Source: Tubiluchus corallicola (Eukaryota > Priapulida > Priapulimorpha > Priapulimorphida > Tubiluchidae). Taken from it: a stretch of 64,000 bases of DNA. Location: assembly GCA_030141605.1 (NCBI GenBank), contig JAQGDQ010000052.1, forward strand, positions 1 through 64,000, in the 5' to 3' direction. Both the position numbers and the translations under genes were made by a program. The notes under the pieces are model-generated. The model did no database searches and was not told the DNA's origin. It saw only the letters and a list, made by a program, of their open reading frames with translations. Shown one piece after another: positions 1 through 11,781 of the stretch (position 1 is the stretch's first letter; the number at the start of each line of letters is the position of its first letter).

Positions 1-182
1 TAATAGTAATAGTAATAGTAATAGTAATAGTAATAGTAATAGTAATAGTAATAGTAATAGTAATAGCAATAGCAATAGCAATAGCAATAGCAATAGCAAT
101 AGCAATAGCAATAGCAATAGCAATAGCAATAGTAACAGTAACAGTAACAGTAACAGTAATAGTAATAGTAATAGTAAAAACA

Positions 183-263
<81 letters not shown>
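1..263. repeat. TAATAG / CAATAG / TAA microsatellite
   Basis: Uninterrupted hexamer repeats of TAATAG change to CAATAG, then to TAACAG and TAATAG, and finally to a pure TAA run ending near 263. The stepwise change of unit suggests growth by slippage after point mutations. The array starts at the window edge, so its full length is unknown. Confidence 0.97.
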
Positions 264-3200
264 GTGTATTTTAAAGATGGGATTTGAACAATAAACACGA
301 GTCATGTGACTCCTTTTGACTCCTCACGATATTGTATAAATTTAAATAAAATTATTAACTGTGAGCAACAGTTTTGGAAATTGTGATGATCGGTTATACC
401 AGCCATCATTGTCGCAACACCTATTTTGACATATCTGTCGTATGATGTTATGTGTGCATAATTAATTATCTAAGTACCTTATTGATTTATTGCACTGTTT
501 ATTTAAACTTATAGAATATTGTGTGTTTTGTGAGATTTTGACACTAGATGTCTCTGGACGCTCATTTCTCTGCTTACCTGTAATTAGGTTACCTGAAAAT
601 TCGAATACCAATTGGCTTCAACCTGTTTTGGGATCTTACTACAGAGTTTGTGTTTTACATTAGATATGTTCTGACTGTCAAAGTTACAGGGTAGTGGAGT
701 TTTGCTGGTTAGTCCACATCCTGAGGTTATTTTATATGGCTGAACACCAAGTTTGGTGTGAACCTGTCTTTAATGGCACTCGTATGCAGTGAGATGATTT
801 ATGACAAAGACAATGGTTTTGTCTGGTTTTGTTTATTCGTTGTTTGCTGTGACGGCACTGGTTTGACATTCTTAGAAACAAGTGCTTAGTAACCATATTT
901 CTACCTGCAAAGCAGGGACTCATATTCTTCCTGGGTAGTAGTGGAAGGCCAGTCGAGCACCACATGATTGAAGTTCTACCTGGACTAATGGTCTGTCTGT
1001 TCGTCTGAACTGAAGGTTCTGTTTGTCACTCTGCAAAAGGATGAAATCTGGCTTTATTACGTGGAGTCTGAGGCAGCCAGGTACGAGTTTAACCGCTGGA
1101 TTGCTGGAGCAGCTTCGGAGGCTGGATTGGTGACCATTGGCAAAGAGTTGCTGGCGAGGACGTGGCTGTCTATTGAAGATGAACAGCTGATGTAGCATGG
1201 TTAGAGACTGGAATGCGTGGTTACTAGATCGAAAAGCCTGACGAGAGACAGAAGCGTAGCCGGCCAACGTTACTTTTGAGGGAATTAGGTATCAAATTAA
1301 TTTTGCTATTGTCGTTTTACTGATTAGATTCAAAATCTAAATATTAGTTCTTAGTTCCATTTTGGTTCTGATTAAACAATTTGCACAAGTGTTTCACCAG
1401 TGACATGGATTCGCGTAGCCTACACAAATAAATGATTATCCTGTAAATTTCGAGAAGTGACGAAAACGCTCGAGAACCCTGAACATAGTACTCTGATTTC
1501 CTAACGTCCTGACTTAATTATTACACGGCGTCACAGAAATCAATTCTTTTTGTTTTCTTCCACCTCACTGATCTATCTAAATGTAATTTAAAAATAGTGA
1601 AAAACCAATTTGTGCCAAACAACAACCACTTAAAGCATATGATACACCAAAGCGTCTAGTATCCAGTGTCTGGAACTGGAAGTGAGAAATCACGTATATA
1701 TTGTCAATGGGTGATGAAACCAAAGATTTTGACTGCTGAAACTTAAAGCCAGACGCTGGAAGTTTTTCCTGTTTTTTGGGCGTTTGGCGTCCACCTGTTC
1801 CTCACGTGGCCAATGGTGACTGGGCCTGCCAATTACTACACGAATAAATAACGTAAAAAGCATTTAAAAATAAATTTGTTATCGTACATTTTGTTTTTCT
1901 AAGAAAACAGAGATTAGACGCTAGACGAATAGTTGTTAACTTAACTACCCTGTGAACGGTAGACACTGGACAATCTGGTGTATCAAAAGCTTTATTTAAG
2001 GGACTGCAGTATGTACGTAAACGTTTGGGTTTCTGTGTATTACAAGTCAAGCCGTAAAGGTTCACTCTGAACTCAAATCAGCAACATGCACGCAGCATAT
2101 TTCAGGGTTTCTTGATTATTTTCTGTTTCATTTCTTTCGCAGGCCTTCCAGATTTTGTCTCGTTTTTGCTGTTTTTCTAGAAAACGTCACACGTCGCACG
2201 CGCAAAATCAGCATTCAGACACGCAATGCTGGATGCTGCGAGAAATCTGAATTGTACTTTTTGTTTGAATTTAAAATTATAATCTTCGTATATCGTGTAT
2301 CTGATAGATTAAATTTGCAGTGTGTTTAATTCTCCTGCACGCGATGATGATTTCCATCAAATATCAATTACTTGGGCTAAGATTACATAGATACACATCA
2401 TGCAAACTGTGGAAAATGTGTGAATTAAAAAGTAAGAAATCTTCAACGTTAGTGGTTCCAATTCTTTCTTATTTTGTTGTGCAGTTTGGCGCATTGTAAA
2501 CCGTTGTGCTACACAGCATCTTACTATTATTGAACGTTATGGTAGAACTGGAACTTACTTGTTATCACTGTGAAATACTAAATTCGTGAAAAGCGTCTCT
2601 GACACGTTCGAGCAATATATCGTCCGTTGACATGAGAAATAACACGTAACAGTATAGAACCAGACGAAAAACACTTATCCATTTATTAAGCAGGTATAAT
2701 ATTGCTTAAAGTTTGCAGTCCAATACACTTTGTAACTATTTCCTCTTACTATCTTATGCTAAGGAATTGTTTCACAAGTATGACCTGCTCACGTAATTCA
2801 CCAGTGTAGACTTTGGGTGACCTTCTAGCAGAATAGGTGATGGGAGTTTCATGAGAATTCCCATTGGCATCATCTTTCTCAAAAGAATCATCAGGACAGA
2901 ATGTTAATTATGCTTGTCTTAACTATTAATTCTTAGTTATATAGATGAGTTTGTGTGTTTGGTACTTGTGTAATCTTGCAGTCCGGCAAACTAAAAAATG
3001 AGTTTTGGGACAATCATACCTTTCAGTTGTACATGCGTATGCACGACTGAGGAATTGTTATAACTTGCTGGATTCATAGTTATCTGTTCCAGCTTTTATT
3101 GAATGAGGGCAGCAGTTCTACAGTCACTAGATTTTCTCATCTCCTTCGAGGAGCAAAATTACTGAATTCGTCTAACTTTTTTTGGTTGAAAATCGTTTGA

Positions 3201-3920
3201 ATCACTTCGGTGTATATAGGTTTTAGACCAGTGGTTGTGGTGTAGCTCTATGGGTGTCTTAAGCCATTACTGCTTTTAGTGTGCTGATCAGAGCTTGTTA
3301 CTGTTTTTGTTTTGAACTACTGGTAATTGGCAATTCTTAATACAACTGTTTTTGTAACATTATAAGATTTTAAATTGAAAATGGCGTTTCTATTTTTTAT
3401 TGTCGTGCTTTTTATTGTCGTACGCAAATGTATACTTACACTGTCGTACGCAAGCGCTGTTCATTTTGTGCAAGCATTCCCATGTTTGCATTGGCGAGCT
3501 GACGAGTTCACGCAACTGTGAGCGCAATTACCCAGTGCTAACACATTCAAACGAATAACTGATTGAACAATTCCAAGCAAGGATTAAAGCAAAGACGGAT
3601 TCTTGAAGGTGTTTTGTTAAGAGTTCTTTGAGGAGTTATCGATTGCGAAGCTCATTGAAAAGTTCAGATTACATTAGATCAGACTCAACAACATTCATTT
3701 TTACAATAACATAGTTATGCAAGAAAAATCTGTAGGAGGAATTTTCTTATTAAATTTATGACACATTTAAGTTGTTACAGGGTAAGATTAATTCACAAGA
3801 TTTTAATAGTTTTGGCATTCATTATCGAAAATACTAATAAAGGAAAGGTAATCATTCTTTTTTTATAACACCCACAATATTTGCTTTACTAGTATTAAAG
3901 ATTAAAACCTTCCAAGAATC
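264..3920. other. Non-coding stretch, no gene recognised
   Basis: AT-rich DNA with stops in all frames. The open frames present, such as one on the minus strand at 920-1267, have no domain resemblance and no convincing splice sites. I see nothing else supportable here. Confidence 0.6.
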
Positions 3921-3924
3921 CTTC

Positions 3925-4078
3925 CATATGTGGAAACCTGGAAGCAAGTACACATCGAACGATTACAGACCCTCTAGATCAAATTTCAGCGTCATGGTGA
4001 TTTCTATAAGCATCCTAGAGAGATCTCTGTTGTTCTTCGTGGAGCAGACAAGGATGAAGATAAAGCGAAACACTTGAA
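3925..4078 (+). mobile_element. LINE reverse-transcriptase relic (weak)
   Basis: A short open stretch reads as the N-terminal RT signature common in LINEs: a K-P-G-S-K turn, then N-D-Y-R-P, and about 15 residues later a segment ending I-L-E-R. This matches the usual order K-x-G-[DS]-x..N-Y-R-P-[IV]-S..K-[IV]-[LF]-E. It ends at a stop near 4073 and no further RT blocks follow. The fragment is short and degenerate, so family assignment is not possible. Confidence 0.45.
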
Positions 4079-4079
4079 A

Positions 4080-6640
4080 AACACACTCTCCGGGTTCAAT
4101 GCAGAAAGTTTATTGCAAGTTCTATCGGTTTAGAGTACAACAATATTAGAAGCAAGTACCTTGCAAAGTTGAAATTTCTCAGCTTGATATTACGGTACAT
4201 TTGCTTTTAGCTGTGAAAGTTACAAGTTTATAGTTTTAGTAGTTTCTAAGTTATGACTGAAAAGTTTTTGCATGTTAAAAAATTAATTGCCGGAACAATG
4301 TAAGCTAATGCCACGTCGATGCACTCGGTACATGGCAACAAAACAATAAAGAAATCAACGAGTTTAGATTGCGGACTTGACCAAGAAAATACAGAACTGT
4401 TAAAGATTTGTTGTCAAAAGATAGAACACAATCCTGTGAACTACGGTATATGGAATTGCGTACAACGAGAAAATTGAAAGTGCATAATGGTTGCACTAAG
4501 CTGTTTGATGTAGGCACTAAAGGTAAAAATTGTTGAGCGCTGAGACGAAATACCCTTTAAAGAAGTAAGAAACTGTGTCAGTTGTTGGAAGAGACGCCTT
4601 CGTCTAGTTTACAGTGAAAATAGTGGACAGATAAAACACCTGCTGTAAATTTTAACGACAGTGACAATTTTTTCCGGCATTCGTTCAATTTTTGACTTGT
4701 TGTTTTAAGACTTCAGAAAAATTAAAGGGAATGACCTAAAATGTGGGGTGTGCACAAGTGCATTTAACATCAAGTGTAGTAATTTTCAAGCCATTTCATT
4801 ATTCTCTACTTATAACAACGTGATCAAAACTTCAGCACGGTTTTTTTGCACCACCTGGTATAATGGCAATTTTAAACTGGAAAGGCACGTCGCTTGTCTT
4901 TACAGTTAATTACGTCTATATAAAATCTAATGTTAATCTACATTTTTGCGAAGTTTTCTTTGGAACTTATTATAATTTTAGTATTATTAATATTATTTAT
5001 TATAAATATTAATGAATTTTATGAACATTGAAAACTTTTTGAGCTCACTAGTCAAATGAAATACCCACTTAGTCTATAGCCAAACGTTAACAAAAATGTT
5101 AGAATTCTGACTGCTTACATACGACTATTAATAATTGTCAGCTGCAAAAAACTTAATTTTTTTAACCATTCCTTAATTAATGCTACTCAGTAACTGTTAA
5201 TATCGGCAAATTTGTAGTCTAAATGAAACAAACGTTTTATCATATAGGAGGCATTTTTCCTAGAAAGTGTTATGGTTAAGTGTTAAGTGTATAGTGTTAA
5301 TTAAGCACTATTGTGTTATTCATCACAAACTCGACTGATAATTACCAACTTTTATTTGCTTGATAATTTTCTTTCTATTTTAATAACAGATTATAATGGT
5401 TTTCATACTAATATTTTATTAGTTTTAAAGTAAGCTTCATTGTCAAAGCTACGCAATCAAATTCCCAGGCTGATAATCCATTTGTAAACTTTTACTGTGT
5501 GACTACAGACAGTTTTACGTGTCTGACTTCGTAACTTAGTGATCAGATTCTGGCATAAAAGGGTTGGGAAGCCAGCCTCAGTAGTCAGCGTTTATTAATG
5601 TCTTGCAAGGCATTTTGGAAGTAAGAGCAAAAGAAAAACTAAACCTGCATGATGCAGCCGTAGTTTCACATTAGAGTTAAGCAAAACCTAATTGAAATGT
5701 GCAAAGCTAATGATACGTAGAGCTGATGATTGTGTAACGAACCGAGACGAAAATTGAAGTTAAAATGTCAAAGTGTAGCTAATTTAATCTTTATTTTTAG
5801 CAGTTAGATTTCAGTTACGGCAATTTTAATTTCACTAATTTTTATATGGAAAACTTTTGATTATTTATCATATAACATGTTGATTTAGAAATTAAGAGCA
5901 TTTAAAATTATACCACGTTCATTTGTACAGAAAATCTGCTTGAAAGTCGTGCTTCTTAGACAGACTACCATAGGCGGTAGCCACACTACCATTCAAATAA
6001 TTTATTTAATATAGAGTAACCAGACGTTTTTAGCCTTTAATTAATTATTAAATCATAATTTTCCTGATAATTAGTTAATGGTGGAAATAACTGTGACTGC
6101 ATTTTTTTTTCTAAATCAAAGTTGACACACAGGAAAAATGTAAAAGTGGGGTGGAACATGGGTTTGAACAAGGGGTCGGTTTATTACAAGTTTAGCAACA
6201 ATTAGATCACACAGTCTATCAGACTATATGTCATAGTTTTCAGGAATGGTCAAGCGCTAATTAATGCGACCATTTCAAATTTGAGGAAAGGCGCGCAAAA
6301 CGTGGCGGCCACTTTAAAAATAGCTTTAATGGTTGCCATTGTAAAAAGTGTATCTAAATGGCTCCATTCTTTAGAATATGTAAGCGTTCAAATTCTGTAA
6401 GTTTGTGAAAAAACATTTCTTTGCCAAATGAAGTGGCAAAAATAATCGCAATTTTGAAGAATCTTTTGGCCTTTTTACCTTTCTTTTAAACTAGCTTATC
6501 GTCACTTTGTTTTCGATATATTTTGCCAAGTTCTTGGGTGTAATAAACATGCCAAACGATGTTTGGAATTTTTGAAATAATAAAATTCTTGAAACTGTCC
6601 AATATCCATTCGTAAAACCGGATTCACCGTAATCACGGCT
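4080..6640. other. Non-coding stretch, no gene recognised
   Basis: AT-rich sequence with no open frame that looks coding and no clear repeat. It may contain introns of the orphan gene whose first coding exon lies at 6736-6895 on the minus strand, but I could not find the following exon. Confidence 0.5.
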
Positions 6641-6735
6641 TCATATAATTGCACAATTACTACCTCCGTCAGCGTCTTGATGCATAATAAACCTAATGTA
6701 AAGACCTGATTGCAAAGGCCAAAATATATACATAC

Positions 6736-6895
6736 CTTCTTTAGGATCCATTGGCATAGCGTCCATGGAACCGGAACCGGAATCAGCATCTTGCGAATTG
6801 CGTACGTCGCTCTCCGGATTGTCCAGTCCGATATTCACTTGTACGGCTTTATTCCGCAACATTTCGTACGCTGAAGCGTTTTTTCCTTTCCGCAT
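6736..6895 (-). CDS. First coding exon of an unidentified gene
   Basis: The ATG at 6895 is preceded by an in-frame TGA three codons upstream, so it is a plausible true start. The frame runs 53 codons and then meets a good donor, AAG|GTATGT, at 6736/6735, leaving phase 1. The peptide begins MRKGKNASAYEML, is polar, and ends in an acidic Asp/Ser/Gly/Met-rich tail. No signal peptide or membrane segment is visible. A second ATG eight bases upstream opens a short overlapping frame, a possible uORF. A perfect NRF1 palindrome lies about 480 bp upstream, in keeping with a housekeeping-type promoter. I do not recognise the family and could not find the next exon. A chance open frame beside a donor-like site is the alternative. 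Confidence 0.5.
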
Positions 6896-7141
6896 TTTTA
6901 CTCATGATAAAACACAAAAAATGCAATCCGCGCGGTCGAACTGCTTTGCTTTTATGTAAAACAAATAGCACTGAAATCAATTTGGCTTTACGAATAACAA
7001 TTTATAGATTTCAAAAATTTAGCTGCTCGAAAAATACGGAGGCATCTATGCCCTCAAAATCTAAGAATTAAACGGTTAACATACATATGGTGCTCTAGAG
7101 GTGCAAAATGAGATCCTGGTGTTAATATTTCGGACTTTCTA

Positions 7142-7345
7142 CTAATTTTCAACTTCTTTCCTAGACGCGAAAATTCGCACAAAGTCAGAAATATCTACAT
7201 TCTTTAAACGCCCATTTCGCACCAATTGTTTTTTATTTGTACTTGAACGATTAATTATGTCTTCATAAAAATACAGGCCTTGGTTGGTACACCTGTGCTT
7301 AACATACAGGACTGAGGCAACAATTGGGATTAATGTCATAACCAT
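7142..7345 (-). CDS. Candidate 67-residue small open frame with hydrophobic N-terminus
   Basis: The frame starts at ATG 7345, about 30 bp from the NRF1-type palindrome, and ends at a TAG at 7142. The first 15 residues (MVMTLIPIVASVLYV) form a hydrophobic stretch that could be a membrane anchor or leader. The remainder is basic and polar. It lies between a likely promoter and the coding exon at 6895, so it could be a small protein, an upstream ORF of that transcript, or chance. No homolog is recognised and confidence is low. Confidence 0.2.
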   Translation of the reverse strand: MVMTLIPIVASVLYVKHRCTNQGLYFYEDIINRSSTNKKQLVRNGRLKNVDISDFVRIFASRKEVEN

Positions 7346-7375
7346 TCCCGCGGCATCTGCGAATATCACATTTAC

Positions 7376-7387
7376 TGCGCATGCGCA
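7376..7387. promoter_or_regulatory. NRF1 (alpha-Pal) consensus palindrome
   Basis: TGCGCATGCGCA matches the NRF1 consensus YGCGCAYGCGCR at every position and is fully palindromic. Such GC-rich sites are rare by chance in DNA this AT-rich, and in animals they mark promoters of housekeeping and nuclear-encoded mitochondrial genes. The nearest gene start is the minus-strand exon at 6895. Binding is inferred only. Confidence 0.55.
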
Positions 7388-7621
7388 TTCTAGGCGAAAA
7401 CAAAGTGGCGAGTTAACTGCGAAATACCCATAATTTGATCGATAATTACTAAGTCACAAACGGAGTGGTGCGCGCGTGTTCCCTTTCTTCTTTGTGAAGT
7501 TTATAGCTGTTCTATTGAAGTGAAATGATGATCTCAAAAAAACTTCGCACGTTCAACACACATCCGGGAACCACCACTGTATTGTTAATCGTGTTAACAA
7601 ATAAATAAAAAATGCAGACAG

Positions 7622-7790
<169 letters not shown>

Positions 7791-7861
7791 AAAATGCAGA
7801 CATATGTTAAAAGAAAGATGGGAAAAGAGCAAACAAGAAATAGGTAGATAGACAAAGAATA

Positions 7862-8042
7862 ATAGGAGAGAGAGAAACAAACAGACAGACAGGCAGGCAG
7901 ACAGACAGACAGATAGCAAACAGACAGACAGACGGACGGACGGATGGACGAACAGATGAACGGACGGACGGACAGACAGACAGGGACAGTCAGGCAGGCA
8001 GGCAAACAGGCGGACAGACGAACGGGCGAACAGACAGACAGT
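7862..8042. repeat. Imperfect GACA/GACG/GGCA microsatellite
   Basis: Degenerate four-base units (CAGA, CAGG, CGGA) run for about 180 bp just after the TAA tract. The long Cys-Leu-Ser open frames on the minus strand come from this repeat and are not genes. Confidence 0.93.
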
Positions 8043-8403
8043 CGTTTTTAATATTAACCGATATCTGTGCTAAGAGAAGACATCTTGTATCGAGGGAATG
8101 GCAAAAATAATGTCAAGTTATGAGCTTCTCATTAATTACTTCTATAATCTGAAAGACTTTAACAAAGAATTTCTCAAACTAGGCTGAAAAAACTCAATCG
8201 TTTTTTTTGTAAGTGAAAATTCATTGCCCGCCTATAGTACTGGTTTTAATAGGAAAGAGAGCAAAAATAAAAAAATGGTTTTCAAGCTTTTGCAGGTACA
8301 ACTAACTTTTACTTAAATTGGAATTCAACTTTTACGGGTTGAAACAAGTTGTAATTAATGTATATAACAATCTTATTGAAGCATACGTCTTACTGAAGTA
8401 GAC

Positions 8404-8876
8404 ATGCCATCCTGTCGGGCTAGAATAAAAAATGTTCACATGCTTTATTTAGGTTTTTCACTCAATTTGTGTCGTCAAGCTAGGACACCTATGTCTAGGT
8501 ATATTAATAACTTATTAGTAATTGACAATTTAAATTTAATTAAACAAGATTTCAGTGATATTCGGGCTTATGTAAGAAATAAGCAGTCTGCTAGATATAC
8601 CCAGTATGTGCGTTGTAACCCAGATTTGAAGCAGCCCCAAATATATCACGAGACGCTGGTGTGGCTGAATTTGCCCGCATCAGTACCATTCGCTTATTAT
8701 TGTCTTCGCACAGGTTGAAAGTAGAAACAGGAAGATGGTCGAGAATTCCACGAGAGAGAAGGACGCATGAGTGTGGACTTGGCATTCAAGACGAAAACCA
8801 TGTGCTTTTCGTATGCCTCCTAAGTGTTAGTATAGTGAACTGTATTCGCCAACACGCAGTACTATATCTGAGCTAA
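8404..8876 (+). mobile_element. LINE C-terminal relic with one frameshift
   Basis: Two overlapping plus frames (8404-8718 and 8661-8876) read as one LINE C-terminal region after a shift near 8665. The second frame contains R-L-L-L-S-S-H-R-L-K-V-E-T-G-R-W, then I-P-R-E-R-R, then C-G-L-G-I-Q-D-E-N-H-V-L-F. These match the conserved tail after the RT domain in many invertebrate LINEs (S-x-H-x-L-x-x-E-x-G-R-[WY] .. C..D-E-x-H-x-L-x-x-C). The final Cys region decays before a stop at 8876. No RT core is seen upstream. Confidence 0.6.
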
Positions 8877-8879
8877 TTT

Positions 8880-10380
8880 TTGATGTAGAACCTAGGCTAC
8901 TCCACTTGAAATCGGTTTGCTGGAAATTCATCAAGTGTTAAAAATGTTTGAAAGTTCCTAACACTATAATTATGGCTCTTTTTACCTTTTTTCTCAGCTC
9001 GAGTCGAAATTTTTCATTATTTATTTTCGCATGTATTGTTAAGTAAACTGTTCACTGTCTGTCTACAGCTAATGTGATAATTGCAAAAGTGCGTTATATA
9101 TTATGTTATTTAGCACGCTTCGCATACTTTGATAAACTTACATGTGTTTGTACTATTCTGTACGAATTTCTCTTACAGAATATAATTTCACGTGGACTGT
9201 ATTATTTACAAAAAACTTTATGGTTTACAAAAAACTATATATATATATATATATATATATAAGCGCAGATTTTGTAATTTCTGCTGTATTTTCTTTGGTA
9301 GTGATAGAGCGATGTTTACAATGTGACAAAAGATCCAATAAATATCGAACTAACATCATTAATTTTGATGTTGGCAATGGTATAAGAAATGTCTAGAACT
9401 CCAACGTCTTACAAGATTCTTGTCTAGCCGTATGAAAATCTAATATGCAACCAGCCCTAACAGTTTTTCCTGATACGGCATGCTACTTCAGTTTCGCATA
9501 GTGCTGTTGTGCATACATCATTTTTATGACTTCGACTTAGAGGCTGCATGAACTAAAAATTTTAAATTTAGTTTACATAATTTGAAACAATATGCTTGAA
9601 ATAAAATGTAATTTGAAAGCAGCTGTGAATGTTAGCCCCACATTCGTTGAAATACATTGAAAGCTGCGAAGAAAACTGTTTTTCACCAATTGTAGCACTT
9701 GTTTGCACGATATATCTAAAAACTTCCTGCCGAAATAAACGCTCATCGATTCTTTATTTCCGATCAATATTTGACGCAATTTTACTGGCTTTTGTTTTAC
9801 ATGCAATCTACACTATAAGAAGGAAGCTTGTATCGAACAGCCAAATCTCGATATTGGCGACAATGAAATTGGACTTAAATTGGTTTCGTTAGTGTTGCAG
9901 CGCCTGATTGGATTGTTAGTTGCAGGCTGCATCGAATAATTTGCTAGCAATTAGGAAATATTGGCACAGAATATCAATGGGCATTCCTGCCTTTTATTAA
10001 CCAATGCAGTAGCTGCTTAACAAGCTGTTCTGCCTAATATTGTTAAGCATATATTAAAATCAAAGCCACTTTGCAAGACAATGTGATGTAACAAATTACC
10101 ATTGTTAGCATTATGTCGCCCCGTATGTGCAAATCTTGTTACAGCTTATAGACATACAAGAGCAGTTTACGTAATGTATTAATTATAGGTGTACGAGTGC
10201 AATGTGTGTAGCAGGTCTATTTGAGAACTTGCTATTGTGAAATTTCACGCGATTGAATTTTTACAGAAGGTTTGGAGCTACCAGTCACGCGTCATGTCAT
10301 GACTCCCAGAATAGTTTCACATTTTTACTAAAGTCTGTGCAATTCCGGCTCCTTTACTGCTTGAAGTGTTTCTAGAAATA
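8880..10380. other. Non-coding stretch with a short TA run
   Basis: No supportable gene. A (TA)n run lies at about 9235-9260. Open frames at 9573-9892 on both strands have no recognisable features. Confidence 0.55.
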
Positions 10381-10392
10381 GGGGAGAGGGCG

Positions 10393-10622
<230 letters not shown>

Positions 10623-10624
10623 AC

Positions 10625-11470
10625 AGATGTAATTCCTGTAAATCAAACCTAAAATATTTTACGTGGCATTAAACTACATTAGTGAGTCACACCACCTTTG
10701 CGGCCTAGTTTATTAGCGCACCATCGTTTATAATGACCTTTCAGTACCGACACAATCATGGGTACATCGAGCAGATTCTGTTGTTGTTTGCTGGATCCTT
10801 GCTTGCCCCACATTGTATTAAATGATCCAAAACTAGCAGGAATTACAGTGCAGACTGTGCAGCAGACCATAAGCCATTTTGTTGAGATAATAGGTCCAAA
10901 GCGTGTTTACTAAGTACAGTTGCTACTTCCAGAAATTCAGGTGGCAATCGGGATGTTAGTCCAAAGGTCCAAAGACGCCAGTTCATTAAACAGAACAATT
11001 TACCAATACAATACATGTATTTCGATGTCCGTATTCGGAGCATAGTAGCAACTCATAGTATCGTGGCTCCATCTATCGCGCATTTGAGAAATTGTTATTA
11101 AGACATACTGCGAAGCACCTGGATTTATTTTTATGAGGGCGGAAAGTGGATTACGTCGTGGATCGAGGGGTGTGGTGGAGGTGTGGTTTAGCAAAAAAGC
11201 TTGAGCTTAATTCTCTTGTAACAGAATACGTTTGGTTTAGAAATAATATGAATATTTTGCACATTGGAGGTTCAAAATGAATAAGAATATTTTGTACAAA
11301 ACATAAGACGGCGAGACTATTGTGAAACTATTGACATAAAATTATTGCAGTATGAGCGTTGGTGCCTGGTGGTTGCATCAACGGTGGGTAATCGGTGATA
11401 GCAGCAGCAACAGCATAGCAACAACAACAGCGCCAGCATCGCGTAGCATTGACTCTGACAACAAGCTTGT
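10625..11470. other. Spacer upstream of the oxygenase gene
   Basis: Several short minus-strand frames (10679-11194) are not recognised. A CAG/CAA-rich patch lies at about 11400-11445. The region probably includes regulatory DNA for the downstream gene, but no specific element can be supported. Confidence 0.4.
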
Positions 11471-11475
11471 AAACA

Positions 11476-11481
11476 TATAAA
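11476..11481 (+). promoter_or_regulatory. Possible TATA box of the oxygenase gene
   Basis: TATAAA lies about 300 bp before the start codon at 11782, just after a CAG/CAA-rich patch. A TSS about 30 bp downstream would give a 5' UTR of roughly 270 bases. In AT-rich DNA such a match is common, so support is weak. Confidence 0.25.
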
Positions 11482-11781
11482 TGGAAGTCCAGAAGTTATT
11501 AGTACCTTTGTCCCTATGTTTGTGTGTGCTTAGTACATCCAAAGCTTACTTATTGGCGTTTCATGCTTCGAAGTCTGTATGCATGCATGCGTCATTGAAT
11601 AAACTGGGACGCATAAATTTTGAGCTGCTGCTGCTATTAAAAGGAAAGCTAGTCTCACGGCAGGCGTACTCTCCGCTGCATATTCGCCAGGAAACTTGCT
11701 AGCGTGTAACAGTGAACTTGCCAAAGTAGTAAAATTAACTTACTGTAACTTTTGGAATCCAGAATAAGTTTTACGTTGAAA

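Noticed and set aside
920-1267. 115-residue minus frame
   Set aside because: No recognised motif, no splice context, and composition does not differ from surrounding non-coding DNA.
11481-11702. Hydrophobic 73-residue frame just upstream of the oxygenase start
   Set aside because: It resembles a signal peptide, but it ends in a stop before the gene, overlaps the possible TATA box, and the enzyme family is not secreted.
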